NCBI GenBank assembly: GCA_004297165.1
Contig: SCUJ01000008.1
Span: 372,001 to 436,000 of the forward strand
Length of the DNA stretch: 64,000 bases
Source of the DNA: Gammaproteobacteria bacterium
Lineage (GTDB): Bacteria; Pseudomonadota; Gammaproteobacteria; Eutrophobiales; Eutrophobiaceae
Direction of reading: 5' to 3'
Below the pieces are notes generated by a model. The model made no database searches and was not told the DNA's origin. It was given only the letters and a program-made list of their open reading frames with translations. This document shows positions 59,913 to 64,000 of the stretch, piece after piece. Made by a program: the position numbers and the translations under genes. Every line of letters starts with the position of its first letter. The first letter of the stretch is position 1.

Positions 59913-62591
59913 ATGGCCCGACACTATCTCGACAGACTCTTTGCCCCGAATGCCATCGCCGTCTTCGGCGCCGGCGAATCGCCCGCATCCGTCGGCGGGC
60001 GTATATATATGAATCTCCGTGACGGCGGTTTCCCCGGCGCGCTCTACCCCATCAACCCCAAACGCCAGCGCATCTTCGATCGGGAGTGTCATGCCTCCCT
60101 CGCGGACATCCAGGCGGAGATCGACCTCGCCGTCATCGTGACCCCGGCGCGCACCGTTCCTGAGATCATTCAGAGTTGCGGCGAGCACGGGATTCGAATG
60201 GCCGTGGTCATCTCGGCGGGCTTCGGCGCGGGCGACGACCAGGGGAGCGAACTCTGTCGCCGGGTGCAGGCGCTTGCCCGGCAATACCGGATGCGGATCC
60301 TCGGACCGAACTGCCTCGGCCTCATCCGCACCGGAAGCAGGATGAACGCCACCTTCAGCAAGAACAACGCCCTTCCCGGCCATCTCGCCCTCATCTCGCA
60401 ATCCGGGGCGCTGTGTACCTCGATCCTCGACTGGGCCGTGACGCGCAACATCGGTTTTTCCACACTCATTTCTCTAGGGGACGCGCTCGATATCGATTTC
60501 GGCGAATTGCTCGACTATCTCGCGCAGGACCCGGAGACGGTGAGCATACTTTTATATGTGGAGGGGATCCGCAACGCGCGCGGCTTCATCAGCGGGTTGC
60601 GCGTGGCCGCGCGCATGAAGCCCGTTGTGGTCGTGAAGGCGGGACGCCATCAGGAAGGCTCGCGCGCCGCAGTCACACATACAGGTGCGCTGGTCGGCGC
60701 GGACGATGTCTTCGATGCGGCCCTGCAGCGGGCGGGCGTCGTCCGGGCCACGACCATCGGCCAGTTGTTTTCCGCAGCGGGCGTGCTGGCCGCAGGTTAC
60801 CGCGCGCGCGGCAACCGGCTTGCCATCATCACGAATGGCGGCGGTCTCGGCGTGATGGCGACGGACCGCGCCGTGGATCTCGGCGTGACGCTCGCCGACC
60901 TCGCGCCGGTGACATTAGAGACCTTGAACCGGAATCTCCCGGCCCACTGGTCGCATGCGAATCCCATCGACCTCCTCGGCGACGCCCCGCCGGGCCGTTA
61001 CGCCGCCGCCATCGATGCCTGTCTCGCGGACAACGGGATCGACGGCATCCTGGCAATGCTCTCGCCCCAGGCCATGACCGATCCGGAGGCCTGCGCCCAG
61101 GCCGTGATCGAGGCCGCCGCCGAGAGTTCGAAACCGATCCTCTGCTGCTGGATGGGGGATCAGCAGGTGGCCGCGGGCAGGAACCGCTTCATCGCCAGCC
61201 GCATCCCGCATTTCCACAGCCCCGAGGCCTCCGTCGAGGCCTTCGCCCATCTCGCGAATCATCACCACAATCAGCAACTGCTCATGCAGGTGCCGGGGCC
61301 GCTCGCTGAACGCAGCGAGCCGGATATCGAAGGGGCGCGCCTCATCATCGAAAGCGCGCTGGCCGAGCGGCGCACGCTGCTGTCACCGACCGAGGCCCGC
61401 GCCGTGCTGCATGCCTTCCGCATCCCGGCCGTGCCGGGGGTCGCCTGCGCCTCGGCGAACGAGGCCCTGGTCGCGGCGCAATCCATCGGCTTCCCGGTCG
61501 CGATGAAGATCAATTCCCCGGACATCAGCCACAAGTCCGACGTCGGCGGGGTGAAACTCAATATCCGCAATGCCCAGGCGGTGCGCGCGTGTTATCACGA
61601 TCTGATAGAGGCGGTGAAGGCCAAGTCCGCCGACCTGCGCATCGCCGGGGTCATCGTCGAACCCATGCAGTCGCCCGCGCACAGCCGCGAGTTGTTGATC
61701 GGCGTGGTGCGCGATCCCGTCTTCGGACCGGCCATCACCTTCGGCGCGGGCGGGATCACGGCCGAGGCCATGCAGGATCGCGCGGTCGCCCTGCCGCCGC
61801 TGAACGATTTCCTGATTGAGAATATGATCCGGCGGACCAGGGTGGCCCGTCTGCTTGGCCCGTTCCGCAACCTGCCGGCAATCGACATGAACGCCTTGAT
61901 CGAGATGTTGCGCCGGGTCTCGGAAATGGTGTGCGAGCTGCCGGCGCTCGTCGAGATGGATCTCAATCCGGTCATCGCCCATGCCGGCGGCGTCATGGCG
62001 CTCGATGCCCGTCTGGTCGTGGCGCATGTGCCTTCCACCCTCGAACCCTATGCCCACATGGCGATCCATCCCTATCCAGGCCATCTGGTCTCCCGCCTGC
62101 AACTCGCGGACGGCACGGACATCGTCATCCGGCCGATCCGTCCGGAGGACGCCACCATCGAAAAGAGTTTCGTTCACAATCTCTCCGCGGATTCGAAATA
62201 CTTCCGCTTCATGCAGGGGTTGAACGAACTGACACAAGACATGCTGATCCGTTTCACCCAGCTCGACTATCACCGGGAACTCGCGTTGATCGCGGTCTTC
62301 TCGGATCAAGGGCAGGAACGGGAGGTAGGCGTCGCCCGCTACGTGATGAATCCGGACGGCGCGAGCTGCGAATTCGCTTTAGTGGTCGCCGACGCCTGGC
62401 AGGGCAAGGGGATCGGCTCGAAGCTGATGACCGACCTGATGGGGGCGGCGGCGAAACGGGGGCTGAGTAAGATCGTCGGCGAGGTGCTCGCCACCAATGT
62501 GAAAATGCTGATGCTGATGCGCAGCCTCGGTTTCACGGTCACGCCGGCTGCGGACGAACCCGCGATCTGCGAAGTAAGCAGGACGTTGTGA
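59913..62591 (+). CDS. Acyl-CoA synthetase (NDP-forming)-GNAT fusion, Pat/PatZ family
   Basis: About 892 aa. Domain order: CoA-binding (FAPNAIAVFGAGESPASVGGRI), succinyl-CoA ligase-like (LGPNCLGLIRTGSRMNA, LISQSGALCTSILDWA), ATP-grasp (about 480-710, VAMKINSPDISHKSDVGGV), and C-terminal GNAT (VADAWQGKGIGSKLMTDLMGAAAKRG). This matches protein lysine acetyltransferase Pat of Salmonella, which controls acetyl-CoA synthetase. The active-site His of the synthetase half is present here (THTGALVG, His256), whereas enteric Pat is reported to lack it, so this protein might also work as a ligase. Start ATG 59913 (MARHYLDRLFAPNA); upstream ATGs 59892-59904 are in frame. Confidence 0.9.
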   Translation: MARHYLDRLFAPNAIAVFGAGESPASVGGRIYMNLRDGGFPGALYPINPKRQRIFDRECHASLADIQAEIDLAVIVTPARTVPEIIQSCGEHGIRMAVVISAGFGAGDDQGSELCRRVQALARQYRMRILGPNCLGLIRTGSRMNATFSKNNALPGHLALISQSGALCTSILDWAVTRNIGFSTLISLGDALDIDFGELLDYLAQDPETVSILLYVEGIRNARGFISGLRVAARMKPVVVVKAGRHQEGSRAAVTHTGALVGADDVFDAALQRAGVVRATTIGQLFSAAGVLAAGYRARGNRLAIITNGGGLGVMATDRAVDLGVTLADLAPVTLETLNRNLPAHWSHANPIDLLGDAPPGRYAAAIDACLADNGIDGILAMLSPQAMTDPEACAQAVIEAAAESSKPILCCWMGDQQVAAGRNRFIASRIPHFHSPEASVEAFAHLANHHHNQQLLMQVPGPLAERSEPDIEGARLIIESALAERRTLLSPTEARAVLHAFRIPAVPGVACASANEALVAAQSIGFPVAMKINSPDISHKSDVGGVKLNIRNAQAVRACYHDLIEAVKAKSADLRIAGVIVEPMQSPAHSRELLIGVVRDPVFGPAITFGAGGITAEAMQDRAVALPPLNDFLIENMIRRTRVARLLGPFRNLPAIDMNALIEMLRRVSEMVCELPALVEMDLNPVIAHAGGVMALDARLVVAHVPSTLEPYAHMAIHPYPGHLVSRLQLADGTDIVIRPIRPEDATIEKSFVHNLSADSKYFRFMQGLNELTQDMLIRFTQLDYHRELALIAVFSDQGQEREVGVARYVMNPDGASCEFALVVADAWQGKGIGSKLMTDLMGAAAKRGLSKIVGEVLATNVKMLMLMRSLGFTVTPAADEPAICEVSRTL

Positions 62592-62635
62592 ACGATTCAA
62601 ATCGCCACGGCTTCTGACAAGCTGCCGGGCCGCCG

Positions 62636-63586
62636 CTATTCGAACAACCGGCCGCCCCACCCGTCCTCAACGCCGTAGGGCACGGAGATGCCGAAGGCGA
62701 ATATTCCCCGGAGCTTGCGGTTCCTGGTCTTGAACATATCGGCCCAGGGCATGCTGTTCGGCGACTTGAAGTAGCTTTCCACGACCGTACCGTCCGGCAA
62801 CGGGATCTTGTCGATGCCCCGGTGATTGAACACGTAGAGACCCCAGGTGATGCCCTTCTCCTCGTCGATCACCGGTGTGCGGCGGGGCCGGACATTATGC
62901 ACGGTCTTCAGCGCATAAGGGACCTTGCCGTCGGGGCTTTTGCAGGCGCGGCTCGCGGGCAGGCCCGCCGCCGGCGGGACCATGCCGGGGATCTTGCCGC
63001 AGGTCGCGATACCGTTTTCCACCCGGTAGGCGTCGTCATCCCAGGGGATCTGGCTCGCGTCCAGCGTATCGAGCGCCGCAAAATAAATTTCGACCACACG
63101 CAGCATGTCCGCGCGCGGCATGCGCTCTTCCGGAGGCAGGATTTCGTCGAACCCGGGCGGCGGCGATTTCAACGTGGCGAGGTTCCGCTCCTCGTTCACG
63201 TCGCGCACGACAATCGACTCCGCCTCGGTGATACGTCGGTTCACCACCTTGAGCCGCACCGAGAGCAGCACCGGCTTGGCGTGTTCCCTGGCGACGCCGG
63301 TCCACACCACCTGCCCCGTGTGCACATCGGCGACATAAAACTTGAAATCCCCGAGCCCGGACGCCGTGAACCAGAGCCCTTCAGTCGGCGGCAGCTTCGC
63401 CGTGTTCTCGGTGAAGATAAAACCTTCCGCCAACGGCGCCTTGGCGGCATCGTGCGCGACCATGGCGGCGAGATATTGATCGGCGATCCCCTCCAGACAG
63501 GCCCGGTCACAAGCGCCGGTGTCCTGGGCCTCTGCTGCGATAACCGCGGAGCTGACGAATACTGCGATGGCTGCTAATTTTTTCAT
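62636..63586 (-). CDS. DUF8021-like secreted protein
   Basis: 316 aa with a signal peptide (IAVFVSSAVIAAEA). The mature part starts GACDRACLEGIADQYLAAMVAHDAAKAPLAEGFIFTENTAKLPPTEGLWFTASG, similar to DUF8021/SnoaL-fold proteins. It contains PYALKTVHNVRPRRTPVIDEEKGITWGLYVFNHRG and ESYFKSPNSMPWADMFK. AGGGGGG lies four bases before ATG 63586. Located between the Pat-type protein and a carboxylesterase on the same strand; many such proteins neighbour esterases. Catalytic function unknown. Confidence 0.75.
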   Translation of the reverse strand: MKKLAAIAVFVSSAVIAAEAQDTGACDRACLEGIADQYLAAMVAHDAAKAPLAEGFIFTENTAKLPPTEGLWFTASGLGDFKFYVADVHTGQVVWTGVAREHAKPVLLSVRLKVVNRRITEAESIVVRDVNEERNLATLKSPPPGFDEILPPEERMPRADMLRVVEIYFAALDTLDASQIPWDDDAYRVENGIATCGKIPGMVPPAAGLPASRACKSPDGKVPYALKTVHNVRPRRTPVIDEEKGITWGLYVFNHRGIDKIPLPDGTVVESYFKSPNSMPWADMFKTRNRKLRGIFAFGISVPYGVEDGWGGRLFE

Positions 63587-63645
63587 GATACCCCCCTGAT
63601 GACGTTGTTACTTGGGGTCAGGATGTCTCTCCCACCCCCGCAGTT

Positions 63646-64000
63646 TTACTTTGCCTGCCCTCTCAGCCAGTCGATATAGGCATCGTATGCCTTGAGTTTA
63701 TCCAGGTTGGGTACTGGTCTCGCGCCGGGCGCGGCATCGAACACCATCGCCTTCTGATCCTGCTCCGTGAACGCCGGCCACGCGGGCAGGCCCGATCCAT
63801 TCGGGTCGCCGGTCTTGGCGAAATTCACCCAGTACGCGCTGATCAGGCTGGAGAGTTTCACATCCTCCGGTGCGGGTTCCCGGCGTGAGGCGAGCGTCTG
63901 GAAGGCATACGGCACATCGCTGCCATGGCCCGAGCCGGTACCTTCCGGCGCGCCCGGATGATAATCGTAGAAATATTGGTAAACCTTCCCCTGGCCATGC
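63646..64000 (-). CDS. Type-B carboxylesterase/lipase, C-terminal part (5' end beyond window)
   Basis: The frame is open to base 64000, giving the last 117 residues: VYQYFYDYHPGAPEGTGSGHGSDVPYAFQTLAS, with the catalytic His of the esterase family (HGSDVPYAF), then LSSLISAYWVNFAKTGDPNGSGLPAWPAF and the C-terminal WLRGQAK. The Ser and Glu of the triad lie outside the window. Probably co-transcribed with the DUF8021-like gene, 59 bp downstream. Confidence 0.88.
   Translation of the reverse strand, partial: HGQGKVYQYFYDYHPGAPEGTGSGHGSDVPYAFQTLASRREPAPEDVKLSSLISAYWVNFAKTGDPNGSGLPAWPAFTEQDQKAMVFDAAPGARPVPNLDKLKAYDAYIDWLRGQAK

Overview
This window reads as a contiguous chromosomal segment from a moderately high-G+C gammaproteobacterium. 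The support is gene order typical of that class: mlaC-ibaG-murA-hisG-hisD; hemA-prfA-prmC divergent from a TPR lipoprotein-lolB-ispE-tRNA-Gln-prs-rplY-pth-ychF; lptF-lptG divergent from pepA-holC-valS; queA-tgt-yajC-secD-secF. A PrsT-type TPR lipoprotein and a very large 2-oxoacid oxidoreductase suggest an environmental, possibly chemolithotrophic or anaerobic-capable lineage, but no gene here fixes genus or metabolism. I see no prophage, rRNA, CRISPR array or intact insertion sequence.

Layout. 1-6.4 kb: a DegS/HtrA-type protease (5' end outside the window) and hisC on the plus strand, meeting hisD-hisG-murA-ibaG-mlaC on the minus strand. 6.5-16.3 kb (minus): pdxB, purN and a large RND/MMPL transporter, then queA-tgt-yajC-secD-secF. 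16.4-19 kb: tRNA-Leu(CAA), a secreted S1/P1 nuclease and a secreted protein with Vps62-like repeats. 19-22.9 kb (minus): pcnB-folK-deoxynucleoside kinase-panC, then panD. 23-32.5 kb (plus): tRNA-Glu(CTC), PrsT-like TPR lipoprotein, the giant fused 2-oxoacid:acceptor oxidoreductase, a DUF992 protein and an RDD membrane protein. 32.5-43.3 kb: lptFG (minus), pepA-holC-orf-valS (plus), hemA-prfA-prmC-small orf (minus). 43.4-52 kb (plus): TPR lipoprotein, lolB, ispE, tRNA-Gln(TTG), prs, rplY, pth, ychF and a two-gene ABC-2 exporter. 52-53.5 kb: a small accessory patch with an orphan membrane-anchored protein, an AbrB/VapC-type toxin-antitoxin pair and a palindromic repeat. 53.5-64 kb: arsC-like phosphatase divergent from phhB and a zinc-ribbon orf; trpG-trpD-trpC; rmuC; an outer-membrane beta-barrel; a Pat-type acyl-CoA synthetase/acetyltransferase fusion; a DUF8021-like secreted protein; and the C-terminal part of a carboxylesterase cut by the window edge.

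Most genes are housekeeping: cell envelope (murA, ibaG, mlaC, lptFG, lolB, secDF-yajC), translation (queA, tgt, prfA, prmC, valS, pth, rplY, three tRNAs) and biosynthesis of His, Trp, purine, pyridoxal, pantothenate, folate, haem and isoprenoids. The least ordinary items are the delta-beta-gamma-alpha fused oxidoreductase, an RND transporter beside mlaC where mlaFED would be expected, the Vps62-like exported protein, and several small palindromic or tandem repeats.
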